From Lentimicrobiaceae bacterium (GTDB taxonomy: Bacteria; Bacteroidota; Bacteroidia; Bacteroidales; SKPS01): a stretch of 9,154 bases of DNA. This document shows positions 1 through 7,014 of this stretch, piece after piece (positions within the stretch are counted from its first letter, which is position 1; every line of letters begins with the position of its first letter). The notes beneath the pieces were generated by a model that searched no databases, was not told where the DNA came from, and saw only the letters and a program-made list of their open reading frames with translations. Both the position numbers and the translations under genes were made by a program. The stretch covers positions 1-9,154 of the forward strand of contig SKPS01000279.1 in assembly GCA_007119395.1 (NCBI GenBank), given 5' to 3'.

Positions 1-53
1 ACCAGCACCAGGGTGATGATCAGAAACAATTGTTGGATTGGTTTGCTTTTCAT
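1..53 (-). CDS. 5' end of an unidentified gene running off the left edge (putative membrane or secreted protein)
   Basis: Read on the minus strand, an ATG at 53-51 opens a frame that stays open to the window edge. It encodes MKSKPIQQLFLIITLVL. A basic N-terminus followed by an unbroken run of Leu, Ile, Val and Phe is what a signal peptide or signal-anchor helix looks like, so the product is probably exported or membrane-bound. Only 17 codons are visible, so no family can be assigned. No Shine-Dalgarno sequence precedes the ATG and I found no convincing TAnnTTTG element in the 100 bp upstream. It is transcribed away from the tRNA and S41 genes. The frame could be chance, but the hydrophobic N-terminus directly after the ATG favours a real gene. 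Confidence 0.45.
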   Translation of the reverse strand, partial: MKSKPIQQLFLIITLVL

Positions 54-272
54 GGTTTACAACTTTCACTAATTCTATGGTTAAAATCACATTTTTCAAC
101 AGAAAGGCCTCGTGGTATTGCATGTAAACCCTCAATGTATGCCTGTTATTTGTTGAAGGTTTTGCTGTAACTACAGCCACAGGCCATGTTCCTCAAAATC
201 ATTCTTACCCAACCAAAAAATAGATATGGTATAGAGGCATAAGCAGCCCCCAAAACACGTAACTCGCTGATT

Positions 273-305
<33 letters not shown>

Positions 306-541
306 AGCGCTCCTAAAAGTAAAAAATCAACAATGGGCGCTGCTACGCCGGGGAGATGCATCTTATGTAAGAGCGCTTTGCATAGCTGCACACCACCCAT
401 GAAATGGAGCGTTTTCAAGAACATCCTGTTCAACAAAGAGGCGGCTATGGTATGTGCAGTGGTATGTGCCAAATGAAACAGCGTTTTGTTCGGTTGCTAA
501 GATAGTGCATTTTTCATTCATCTCCGCAAAAAACCGGAAAT

Positions 542-549
542 TATTTTTG
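542..549 (+). promoter_or_regulatory. Isolated TATTTTTG -7-like element
   Basis: TATTTTTG matches the Bacteroidota -7 consensus TAnnTTTG exactly. No TTG sits 17-20 bp upstream. The only frame it could serve is a 34-codon ORF starting at 557 and ending at 661, part of which is made from the 9-bp repeat. In AT-rich DNA an 8-mer with two free positions can occur by chance, so this is a weak call. Confidence 0.15.
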
Positions 550-617
550 CAGCACAATGCGTTATGGTGGGTTCAATAACAGCAAGATGCTGCAAAGTCG
601 TCAATGGAACAATATGT

Positions 618-653
618 TTGGGGACAATGGGTACGTTGGGGACAAGGGTGAGG
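618..653. repeat. 9-bp-periodic G-rich tandem repeat (two 18-bp units)
   Basis: Consecutive 9-mers read TTGGGGACA, ATGGGTACG, TTGGGGACA, AGGGTGAGG. TTGGGGACA recurs exactly 18 bp apart, and a related AATGGAACA lies just before at 603-611. The period of nine gives in-frame tripeptides in any reading, which makes the overlying short ORFs look more protein-like than they are. No function is known to me. Confidence 0.6.
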
Positions 654-696
654 CGCGTTGATCTTTTTGATGTATGAGGTATTGGTTGGTCTAAGG

Positions 697-718
697 TCCG
701 ATGCCTGACGGCATCGGA
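697..718. repeat. Perfect 9-bp inverted repeat (hairpin)
   Basis: TCCGATGCC at 697-705 and GGCATCGGA at 710-718 are perfect reverse complements around a TGAC loop. There is no T-tract on either side, so it is not an intrinsic terminator. With the palindrome TCCGCGGA (735-742) and a second hairpin at 761-775 it forms a compact structured block of about 80 bp. Such blocks often belong to dispersed repeat families, but copy number cannot be judged from one window. Confidence 0.7.
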
Positions 719-760
719 ATGTCGCCAAGCCGCTTCCGCGGAGTCAAAACCCCAATATCC

Positions 761-775
761 TGTCCCTACGGGACA
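761..775. repeat. Perfect 6-bp inverted repeat (hairpin)
   Basis: TGTCCC at 761-766 and GGGACA at 770-775 pair perfectly around a three-base loop, TAC. This is the second strong hairpin of the block that starts at 697. It lacks a T-tract and lies about 100 bp before the tRNA promoter, so it is unlikely to be a terminator of any visible gene. Confidence 0.6.
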
Positions 776-875
776 TAGCATGGTTTGCGTATGGACCTAA
801 AAAGTTCACCGTTCACAACCAACAAGCCAATCGCCATTTTTTTTTCGATCTGGTTTCTTGTTTGGCAAAAAGTGT

Positions 876-883
876 TATTTTTG
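876..883 (+). promoter_or_regulatory. Promoter -7 element of the tRNA-Leu gene
   Basis: TATTTTTG matches the Bacteroidota -7 consensus TAnnTTTG exactly and ends 18 bp before the mature tRNA 5' end at 902. That is a sensible distance for a short 5' leader removed by RNase P. The -33 box is poor: the nearest TTG (858-860) is only 15 bp upstream of the -7 box, closer than usual. Confidence 0.55.
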
Positions 884-901
884 CATCCCTTGACCGTTCA
901 T

Positions 902-985
902 GCCCGGGTGGCGGAATTGGTAGACGCGCTGGTCTCAAAAACCAGTGAGGTAACACTCGTGCCGGTTCGATCCCGGCCCCGGGTA
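902..985 (+). tRNA. tRNA-Leu (anticodon CAA)
   Basis: The full cloverleaf can be drawn. The acceptor stem is GCCCGGG (902-908) with CCCGGGT (978-984), closed by a G-U pair, and A985 is the discriminator expected for leucine. The D arm pairs 911-913 with 925-927. The anticodon stem pairs 929-933 with 941-945, and its loop 934-940 is CTCAAAA, giving anticodon CAA at 936-938, which reads UUG. A long variable arm (946-960) marks a class II tRNA. The T arm is GCCGG-TTCGATC-CCGGC (961-977). No CCA is encoded: the following bases are CAG, so the tail must be added by nucleotidyltransferase. It is followed directly by a terminator-like hairpin. Confidence 0.95.
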
Positions 986-994
986 CAGGCTGAC

Positions 995-1026
995 AAAATG
1001 CCCATGGTCTCATGGGCATTTTTTTT
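995..1026 (+). terminator. Intrinsic terminator after tRNA-Leu
   Basis: AATGCCCATG (997-1006) and CATGGGCATT (1011-1020) form a perfect 10-bp stem around the loop GTCT. A run of eight T's (1019-1026) follows, and the A-run before the stem can pair with part of it. This is a textbook Rho-independent terminator starting 10 bp after the tRNA. It lies only 23 bp before the S41 start codon, so it must either leak or be followed by another promoter source for that gene. Confidence 0.85.
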
Positions 1027-1049
1027 ACTCATCACCTAACAACCCTGCT

Positions 1050-2654
1050 ATGAATCAATCAAGAAAGCTGGTGCTCCCCTTAGTGTTTTCTGCACTGATT
1101 ATCATTGGGATGTTTATCGGAGCAAAGCTCACTCCGCTCAACAGAATGTTGGGTGGTGCCCGCTCATCCGGGGTGTATCATTACGGAAAAATTCAGGATA
1201 TCATCTATCTGTTGGATCAGAAATACGTTGATCCTGTTGACAGGGAGCGTTTGGTGGATGTTGCCATTCAGGGGATGCTGGAACAGCTTGATCCCCATTC
1301 TGTGTACATTTCCGCTGAGGAGATGATGCGGATCAATGAAGAGATCACCGGTCATTTTGAAGGGATTGGGGTGCAGTTCACCATCAGGCATGACTCGGTG
1401 GTTGTGTTGAATGTATTACCGGGAGGGCCTGCTGAGCGTGAGGGTCTTCAGGGTGGTGACAGGATTGTAGAGGTGAATGGCGAGGTGATGGCGGGTGAAG
1501 AGTTGACCAACCAGGAGGTGATGAGGCAACTGAAAGGGCCACGCGGTACCACTGTAGAAGTGGGGGTATTGCGGCCCGGACGACGTGATCTTATCCACTT
1601 CTCCCTTACCCGTGACGTGGTTGTTACAAACAGTGTGGCCGCTTCTTACCTGCTGGACCAGCAAACCGGATATCTGAGAATCAATACGTTTACAGGCAAA
1701 ACATACCGTGAGTTCATGCAGGCCATGAGCAACCTTTCAGCAGCAGGTGCTAAGCGGCTTGTGCTTGACTTGCGCAGCAATGGTGGCGGCGTCTTTGACC
1801 AGGCCATCAGGGTGGCCAATGAGTTTCTCGGCAACAGGGATCTGATTGTATACACCATGGGGAAAAGTGGCCGAAGAACGGTGCACCGTGCCAATGGCCG
1901 CGGTCGTTACCAAAAGATGCCATTGGTAATACTGATTGACGACTTCAGTGCCTCGGCCAGTGAAATCGTGGCCGGTGCCATTCAGGATCACGACAGAGGG
2001 TATATCGTCGGAAGGAGATCGTTCGGGAAAGGGCTGGTGCAACAACAAATCCCCCTGAGCGACGGATCTGCCCTCAGGGTCACCACAGAAAGATACTACA
2101 CCCCTTCAGGCCGCTCCATACAGAAACCCTATACCCAACACCACGACGACTACTTCAACGAATTGTTCGACCGGTTCCAGACAGACGCTCTGCAAACACC
2201 CGATACAGCAGAAATAGACGACTCGCTGAAGTTCCAAACACTTAAAAAAGGGAGAACAGTGTACGGCGGCGGGGGAATTACACCCGATTTCTTCATACCG
2301 TTCCACCACCCTGACGACAATGACCTGATCAGAAGAATCAGCAGAACAGGATTGATCTTTGAATTTGCCTACGACTATGCCGACAGAAACCGGCATGCCA
2401 TCACCACCCAATATTCTGAAAGTGAGTTTGTAGAACAATATGTTTTTGACAGACATGCCCGTCGCAGCTTTCTGGCGTTCCTTAGAGAGCACAGGATGCC
2501 GGTTGGCACCATCACAGGAAACACCGAGAGGAGGATTTTTCACCTGATCAAAGCCCATGTGGCCAGAAATGTGTTTGGTGAACAGGCATTCTTTATGGTG
2601 TACAACCGGCAAGACCCGGCAGTAGAGAAAGCGTTGCAACTTTTACATCAATAA
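1050..2654 (+). CDS. S41 family carboxyl-terminal processing peptidase (CtpA/Prc-like, PDZ domain)
   Basis: A 534-residue periplasm-facing serine protease of the C-terminal processing family, which trims or degrades envelope proteins from their C-termini. An uncleaved signal anchor spans about residues 7-25. A PDZ domain covers about 95-185 (carboxylate-binding loop near GIGVQF 105-110, GDRIVEVNGE 136-145), followed by the S41 catalytic domain. The nucleophile is Ser302 within SASASE (300-305), the general base is Lys327 in FGKG, and Gln331 completes the set. The spacings of 25 and 4 residues equal those of Bacillus CtpB (S309/K334/Q338). The YGGGGITPDF motif (405-414) and the C-terminal extension are typical of Bacteroidota members. 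The ATG at 1050 is chosen because the signal anchor follows it at once; there is no Shine-Dalgarno sequence. The substrate cannot be inferred. The receptor remnant begins 30 bp downstream and may be co-transcribed. Confidence 0.93.
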   Translation: MNQSRKLVLPLVFSALIIIGMFIGAKLTPLNRMLGGARSSGVYHYGKIQDIIYLLDQKYVDPVDRERLVDVAIQGMLEQLDPHSVYISAEEMMRINEEITGHFEGIGVQFTIRHDSVVVLNVLPGGPAEREGLQGGDRIVEVNGEVMAGEELTNQEVMRQLKGPRGTTVEVGVLRPGRRDLIHFSLTRDVVVTNSVAASYLLDQQTGYLRINTFTGKTYREFMQAMSNLSAAGAKRLVLDLRSNGGGVFDQAIRVANEFLGNRDLIVYTMGKSGRRTVHRANGRGRYQKMPLVILIDDFSASASEIVAGAIQDHDRGYIVGRRSFGKGLVQQQIPLSDGSALRVTTERYYTPSGRSIQKPYTQHHDDYFNELFDRFQTDALQTPDTAEIDDSLKFQTLKKGRTVYGGGGITPDFFIPFHHPDDNDLIRRISRTGLIFEFAYDYADRNRHAITTQYSESEFVEQYVFDRHARRSFLAFLREHRMPVGTITGNTERRIFHLIKAHVARNVFGEQAFFMVYNRQDPAVEKALQLLHQ

Positions 2655-2684
2655 GCACGGTGTTAAGGGATAAAGTATGTTTGC

Positions 2685-3725
2685 ATGAAGAAACTGTTTT
2701 TTTTGTTGTTTTCAACTCTGGTCTCTACAGCGATCATCGCACAACATCAGAATGTTGAGCTGGCCGGAGTAGTGATTGACAGCGTGACATATTCTCCGGT
2801 TGAGTATGCGACTGTCACTTTACACGCCACGGGGGATTCTTCATTGGTAAATGGTTCATTAACCAACCAACAGGGAGAATTCAGATTGTCTCATGTTTCA
2901 CCTGGAGAGTACTACCTGCAGGTTGATCGTATGGGCTATATAAGAAGCTGGGGGTTTTTGTTTGTTTCCGATTCAATTCAGACCCATTTCGACACACTCT
3001 TTTTGTCGCCCTCCGCCTCTTATCTTGAAGCTGTAGCGGTTACCGGAGAGGTTTCCAGACAAAGTATCACCACGGATAAAACCATCATCAGGGTTGATCA
3101 GAGTGCTGCCGGCACCACCGGTTCACTCTATGACTTGTTAAGGGAGCAGCCAAACATCATCATTGATGCCGACAACACCGTCTATTTACGTGGAAATTCG
3201 AATGTAAGGCTGATGATCGATGGGCAGCCGGTGGAGATAGACATGCTTGATGCTTTGCCTGCTTCGCTGGCTGAACAGGTCGAGATCATCACCAATCCTG
3301 ATGTTACCTATGAAGCAGAGGGGAGTGGGGGGATTATCAACATTGTTACCAGGGAGACCCGCAGCAGGGGATTCTCCGGCAATGCCCGGGTGAACTATGG
3401 TTTTCCCGGCAGGGTGAATGGTGGCTTTGGAGTGGGGCTCACCAAAGAGCGTTTTGGGGTGCATCTGAATTACAGCGTACGGCATGAAGAGACTCCCTCT
3501 TCAAGTCAACTGTTTCGGCACCTTTTCAACGAAGGGAGTAAGATAGACCAGGAGATCTCATCCGTTCAGCGGGATGAGATGCAGTCGGCTCAACTGGGAT
3601 GGTGGTTTCGTCCTGTGAAAGGTCATATGGTAAGACTCAGCATCAGAAGCGCCTTCCCAAAAATACATACCAACCAGTTGATAACATCAAAGAGATGTGA
3701 CGCACCGGTCTTGATGCTGATATGA
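2685..3725 (+). pseudogene. TonB-dependent receptor-type outer-membrane protein, N-terminal fragment (broken gene)
   Basis: These 346 codons encode the front part of an outer-membrane receptor of the carboxypeptidase-regulatory/plug/beta-barrel type common in Bacteroidota. A signal peptide spans residues 1-20 (MKKLFF...AQ). A carboxypeptidase-regulatory-like beta sandwich follows at about 24-108 (VIDSVTYSPVEYATV, GEFRLSHVSPGEYYL). The plug is at about 113-225 and has the hallmarks VYLRGNSNVRLMIDG (166-180), EIITNPDV (200-207) and EGSGGIINIVT (212-222). Barrel strands begin after residue 230. The family signal ends near residue 330, and the last codons look like out-of-frame sequence before the TGA at 3723-3725. 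Relatives are usually about 700-900 residues, so more than half is missing here. The remaining C-terminal strands lie in another frame from 3701. A frameshift plus internal deletion is the simplest reading; an assembly error is the alternative. It follows the S41 gene by 30 bp. Confidence 0.85.
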
Positions 3726-4204
3726 CCTCAGAGCATATCAAGGGGGTGACTTTACAGGTCAACGGCTCCTTTTTCTATTCTAGGTCGAAGAGCTATCATG
3801 ATGCCGAGTTTGCTTCGAATGAGGGTTTTGCCTGGACCGCAGGAGGCAGCATCACGTATAGGTTACCAACCAAGACCCAGGTTCAGGTTTCGTCTGTGTA
3901 TCAGTCGCTGACTCCTTTGCCACAGTTTAACATAGAGCCTGTATGGTACACCAACATCGGGGTGAGGCAACGTCTGTTGAATGAGAGGTTGTCATTGAGT
4001 TTATTGATAACGGATGTATTGGATCAAAGGAGATGGCATATCACCACCCGGCACCCCCATTTTTCCATCGAGAACCACAGCAAGCCTGTTTCCCGTGTTG
4101 TGTGGATTGGGCTTACCTATACGATGTCGGGGTATCGCCCTGTGGCTGATGATTCACCGGGGCAGAGGGAGGAGGACAGGGCTGTTATCCGAACCGGTCA
4201 GTAG
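3722..4204 (+). pseudogene. C-terminal beta-barrel fragment of the same broken receptor
   Basis: This 160-codon frame is the end of the receptor interrupted upstream. Receptor-like sequence begins just before its ATG (RTGLDAD at 3701-3721, immediately after an in-frame TGA at 3698-3700), so the ATG is internal to the original gene. It reads as alternating amphipathic barrel strands: HIKGVTLQVNGSFFYS, AWTAGGSITYRLP, and NIGVRQRLLNERLSLSLLITDVLDQRRW. The last is the pattern that closes barrels of this family, with VWIGLTYTM as the likely final strand. A polar tail of about 25 residues follows. There is no signal peptide, so alone it could not reach the outer membrane. Its ATG overlaps the stop of the N-terminal fragment as ATGA, which would allow re-initiation, but that is probably coincidental. 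Several barrel strands, perhaps 200-300 residues, are absent between the fragments. Confidence 0.8.
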
Positions 4205-4242
4205 TAACGGAGGGCTTAACAGCACCCGTTTCCCTGCGCCAA

Positions 4243-4258
4243 AGCCCGTTGAAGGGCT
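4243..4258. terminator. Weak hairpin between converging genes
   Basis: AGCCC (4243-4247) and GGGCT (4254-4258) form a 5-bp GC-rich stem in the 91-bp gap between the receptor remnant and the converging metallopeptidase gene. Read on the minus strand it is followed by only TTT. The position suits a terminator but the T-tract is poor, so this is tentative. Confidence 0.22.
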
Positions 4259-4295
4259 CCGCTCCTTGCAGGTGTTGTATGTTCAGACTCCTTTT

Positions 4296-6359
4296 CTACT
4301 TCCTCACCACTTTCAGGGCCTCGTTGGTTGCATCCAGCATGGGCTGCACCGAAACCTCTGAGCCGGTGGCCTGTCTCATCCACTCCTGCGGAATCAATCG
4401 TCCCAGTTCAAACATACGCTGCACTTCCGTTGCGAAGTCTTTGCCACTGATGTGTTGCTCGATCTGAAAATCGATCACTCTTCCCAGCGGGTAGTTTGAG
4501 AGATAGAGAGGGTTGCTGATCATGTGCGAGTAGATGGCCAGGATGGGTTCATCGCGTGTGCCGAATACAGGAGCATAGTATTGGTTCCAGATCTCTTTGG
4601 CGATCTTGATCACGGCCTCTTTAAGCTGTGCCGGCGTGGCATCGGGGTTTTCGTACATCCATTCCCACACGCCCATATCAACCAGTGACACGCCCATGAT
4701 CTCGTAGCAAGACCAGAAGTTGGCCAATGTGCTCATGTGTTCGCTGAGGGGATCCTCTTCGGCCAGCCCGAGCACCTCCAGGTCACGTTTCTGGAACATA
4801 AAAGCGAGGGCTTCAGTGAAGGCGGTATTGGGCACACGGTTCAGGGAGTAGAAGTCTACGTCGTGGAGGGTGATCACCTGTTCCACGTTGTGACCGAACT
4901 CATGCATGGCGATGTTGTAACCTTTGTAGTCCATGCCATCGGCACCGATACGGGAGCGGAGCAGCACGGGGTCGGTGCGTGTCAGAGAGCCATATGCATG
5001 GCCTGCCCCACGGGAGCCCTCCACAAGGATATGCTCCGCAAAGAAGAGCGCACGCTCTTCAGGAAATCCCAACCTCATAAGAATGGGTGCCAGATCGTTC
5101 TGGAAAGCCTCTGCGGTAGGATAGCGCTCCCGGATGATCATGTCGAGCTCCTCCTCTGACAGACTCCCTACAGCACGGAACCCATTGTACCAAATATCGA
5201 ATGGTTCCAGCTTGCGCCCAAGCCTCTCGCTGATGAGGGCTGCCACCTCCTTCACCTGTGGACTCGAAATAAACCCTGTGAAAAGGTCACGCACCTCCTC
5301 CTGGGTCATCTCCATCCCCGCCTCAAACTGACGCTGGATAAACGTAGGGTGTGCCGGAAAATAGGGGTCGGCCTGTACATTCGCCCTGAAATTGTTCAGC
5401 AAGTACTCATAGCGGGTATCGGGCTCAGAGGTGAAAGGCACCTGCTTGCCATCTGATAACAGGATGTTGTCGAACGGATTCCATTGGTAGGTTCTGTCGT
5501 TGATCACTTCCGAAGGGATGCTTTGGTCGATGATTCGTTTCATCACAGCGTAGATCATCCGTTGCTTGTCAACACCACCCTTTTCAGCATAGTTTGACTT
5601 CAGTTCATCTCGCAGGCCCCAGTGGGAAATAAGCCGCAGCTCTTCGGGGAAGAGGGTGCGTCCCCGCCGACCGGAGGTGATCAGCCGACCCATGTAGATA
5701 TTGTACTGTGCAATATAGTTTCCGGCTGCGGTACGAGCTGAGGAGATCTCCTGGGTGAGATGACCCGGAAGGCGTGAGGTGTAGTAGTCACCTACACGGG
5801 CATAAGCCCACTCCAACCTCGACCATTCCGACCCGTATTGGATCTTCTCCTCCAAACTGTAAAACGGGAAGTTCAAGATCACCATAAAGGCAATCTTGTT
5901 CTTGAAAAAATCGTCGCGCACATGGGCACCCGGCTCGTAGCTGCCAAACATAAGGTCTACCGGAAGGATAGGGCCCATGTCGAGATGCAAGGGGCGCATC
6001 AGGTCTTTTTTGATCCGCAGCATATTGCCACTTATTATCTCAAAATTGGTCATCAGCCGGTCGAACAAAATTCTGCGATCCGCTTCATCCCCTACAAACT
6101 GCTTCTTGCAGAACTCGGCAAACTCCTCGGCAGTGCCATCCTCAGCACGCCATAGAGCAGCCGCCTGGGGCACACTCCGTTCGGCACGAGCACGCACCGC
6201 CTCACCATGCTGTTCTACCAAAGCCGAAGTGATTTCCGATACCAAAGCATCAGAAATAAACTGACCGGCATCCGACTGCAATACCATGGGGTACGAACTG
6301 CCCCAAACAACCACAGGGCTCAGACAAAGCAAAGCCCATAGTAACCATGTTTTTCTCAT
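4296..6359 (-). CDS. Secreted M3-like zinc metallopeptidase (gluzincin, HEFGH motif)
   Basis: A 687-residue exported zinc peptidase. The N-terminus is a Sec signal peptide (MRKTWLLWALL...VWG, about 1-20). Cys12 lacks a proper lipobox, so it is probably periplasmic rather than a lipoprotein. The zinc site is HEFGH at 486-490 (His486 and His490 as ligands, Glu487 catalytic). A plausible third ligand is Glu516 in TEALAF, 26 residues after the second His, close to the 25 seen in M3 oligopeptidases. Other M3-like features are EPFDIWYNGFR (385-395) just before the catalytic helices and a Tyr-rich C-terminal segment, IYSHMISNPLYLSNYPLGR (609-627), resembling the substrate-binding tyrosine region of M3 enzymes. 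The long, mainly helical N-terminal part is divergent. A role in peptide breakdown in the periplasm is inferred. The ATG at 6359 is supported by the signal peptide and by a promoter 38 bp upstream. No partner gene is adjacent in the same direction. Confidence 0.75.
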   Translation of the reverse strand: MRKTWLLWALLCLSPVVVWGSSYPMVLQSDAGQFISDALVSEITSALVEQHGEAVRARAERSVPQAAALWRAEDGTAEEFAEFCKKQFVGDEADRRILFDRLMTNFEIISGNMLRIKKDLMRPLHLDMGPILPVDLMFGSYEPGAHVRDDFFKNKIAFMVILNFPFYSLEEKIQYGSEWSRLEWAYARVGDYYTSRLPGHLTQEISSARTAAGNYIAQYNIYMGRLITSGRRGRTLFPEELRLISHWGLRDELKSNYAEKGGVDKQRMIYAVMKRIIDQSIPSEVINDRTYQWNPFDNILLSDGKQVPFTSEPDTRYEYLLNNFRANVQADPYFPAHPTFIQRQFEAGMEMTQEEVRDLFTGFISSPQVKEVAALISERLGRKLEPFDIWYNGFRAVGSLSEEELDMIIRERYPTAEAFQNDLAPILMRLGFPEERALFFAEHILVEGSRGAGHAYGSLTRTDPVLLRSRIGADGMDYKGYNIAMHEFGHNVEQVITLHDVDFYSLNRVPNTAFTEALAFMFQKRDLEVLGLAEEDPLSEHMSTLANFWSCYEIMGVSLVDMGVWEWMYENPDATPAQLKEAVIKIAKEIWNQYYAPVFGTRDEPILAIYSHMISNPLYLSNYPLGRVIDFQIEQHISGKDFATEVQRMFELGRLIPQEWMRQATGSEVSVQPMLDATNEALKVVRK

Positions 6360-6396
6360 CTGTTGTATTATTTATTGTTTGATTTGTTTCCGTGGA

Positions 6397-6427
6397 CAAA
6401 AATAGGGACTTTTGTGAAAGGTTCCAA
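6397..6427 (-). promoter_or_regulatory. Promoter of the M3-like peptidase gene
   Basis: On the minus strand TTG (6427-6425) and TATTTTTG (6404-6397) are separated by 20 bp. This matches the Bacteroidota -33/-7 pattern, with a perfect TAnnTTTG. Transcription would start near 6390, giving a leader of about 30 nt before the ATG at 6359. This is the best complete promoter in the window. Confidence 0.65.
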
Positions 6428-6468
6428 CACTGCTGTATATCAATGTGCCAACACCATGGTTAAGCCAG

Positions 6469-6513
6469 GATGTTGAGGATGTTGAGGGAGTTTAGGGTGT
6501 TGAGGGGGTTTAG
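6469..6513. repeat. 9-bp minisatellite, five units
   Basis: Five consecutive 9-mers read GATGTTGAG, GATGTTGAG, GGAGTTTAG, GGTGTTGAG and GGGGTTTAG, with consensus GRNGTTKAG. The first two are identical and the others vary at a few positions. It lies in the gap between the divergent metallopeptidase and regulator genes, upstream of the metallopeptidase promoter. The period equals that of the repeat at 618-653 but the consensus differs. Confidence 0.8.
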
Positions 6514-6590
6514 TTCGTATGTGCGAACAGGTTCAGACCAAATGTGATTCAGAGCTATTGATGTCGTACCTTGCCTCTTCGTGCAAAATC

Positions 6591-6839
6591 CTCCGCGTCT
6601 CATGCGAGAAAAAAAACCGTGTTTGTGTCTGCGTCTGCGAGAAAAAAACCGTGTTTGTCTCTGCGTCTCAGCGCCTCTGCGAGAAATACCCTCCGCGTCT
6701 CAGCGCGCCTCAGCGAGAAATAAACATCAGCGTCTGTGCCTCTGCGGCTCTGCGCCTCTGCGAGAAATAACACAGAATCTCTGCGAGAAAAAAAAACCGC
6801 GTCTCCGTCTCCGCGTTTCTGCGCCTCTGCGAGAAAAAA
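6591..6839. repeat. Array of degenerate GCGCCTCTGCGAGAAA-type repeats
   Basis: About seven imperfect units of 26-48 bp follow one another. Each is built from CTCTGCG/GTCTCTGCG blocks and ends in GAGAAA plus an A-run. Unit boundaries fall near 6591, 6617, 6649, 6689, 6723, 6771 and 6797. GCGCCTCTGCGAGAAA is exact at 6671-6686, 6752-6767 and 6821-6836. Units end either in long A-runs or in AATA. Both strands give open frames rich in Ser/Ala/Arg (such as LCASAREN-like or RRGAETRR-like peptides), which are artefacts of the repeat. From general knowledge, very similar repeats are scattered between genes in many unrelated bacteria. The array occupies the space upstream of the Crp/Fnr gene and carries no gene itself. 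Confidence 0.85.
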
Positions 6840-6874
6840 CTACCGCAGCAGAGAAGCCAATGCGGGCAGCACCC

Positions 6875-6890
6875 ATCCGTGCATCCGTGG
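6875..6890. repeat. Short direct repeat ATCCGTGC/ATCCGTGG
   Basis: ATCCGTGC at 6875-6882 is followed directly by ATCCGTGG at 6883-6890, an 8-bp tandem duplication with one mismatch. It sits at the downstream edge of the CTCTGCG array. Phrases of this kind recur between genes in environmental bacterial genomes from general knowledge, so it may be the end of the same composite repeat element. Confidence 0.5.
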
Positions 6891-6997
6891 CTTCTTTATG
6901 AAGCTTCAGCAAAAGATCAATCAAGCAAAACATATGAAAGAGGCGCTAAGGGGAAAAGGGCTCCGTTGCCAGGGGATGAACCACACCGCTCCCCGCA

Positions 6998-7010
6998 GAA
7001 TCGGTGATTC
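6998..7010. promoter_or_regulatory. Possible operator: inverted repeat GAATC-GGT-GATTC
   Basis: GAATC (6998-7002) and GATTC (7006-7010) are perfect reverse complements spaced by GGT and end four bases before the -7 element of the Crp/Fnr gene. A dimeric regulator bound there would cover the promoter, so autorepression is conceivable. It is shorter than a classical Crp/Fnr site (TTGAT-N4-ATCAA or TGTGA-N6-TCACA), and a 5-bp repeat can arise by chance. Confidence 0.25.
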
Positions 7011-7014
7011 AGTG

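Noticed and set aside
557..661. Plus-strand 34-codon ORF behind a TATTTTTG element
   Set aside because: Its second half is made of the 9-bp repeat, and the promoter lacks a -33 box; too little support for a small protein.
518..781. Minus-strand 87-codon open frame
   Set aside because: It translates hairpins and the 9-bp repeat; its apparent VPNVPIVP motif is produced by the repeat.
785..1039. Open frames overlapping the tRNA gene on both strands
   Set aside because: They run through a complete tRNA-Leu and its terminator, so they are not coding.
2676..2683. TATGTTTG immediately before the receptor start codon
   Set aside because: It matches TAnnTTTG, but transcription would start inside the coding region after the ATG at 2685, and there is no -33 box; read-through from the S41 gene is simpler.
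6591..6839. CRISPR array
   Set aside because: Units vary in length and sequence, there are no unique spacers of constant size, and no cas genes are visible.
6519..6933. Several open frames on both strands in the CTCTGCG array
   Set aside because: Their Arg/Glu/Ser/Ala-rich peptides are translations of the repeat.
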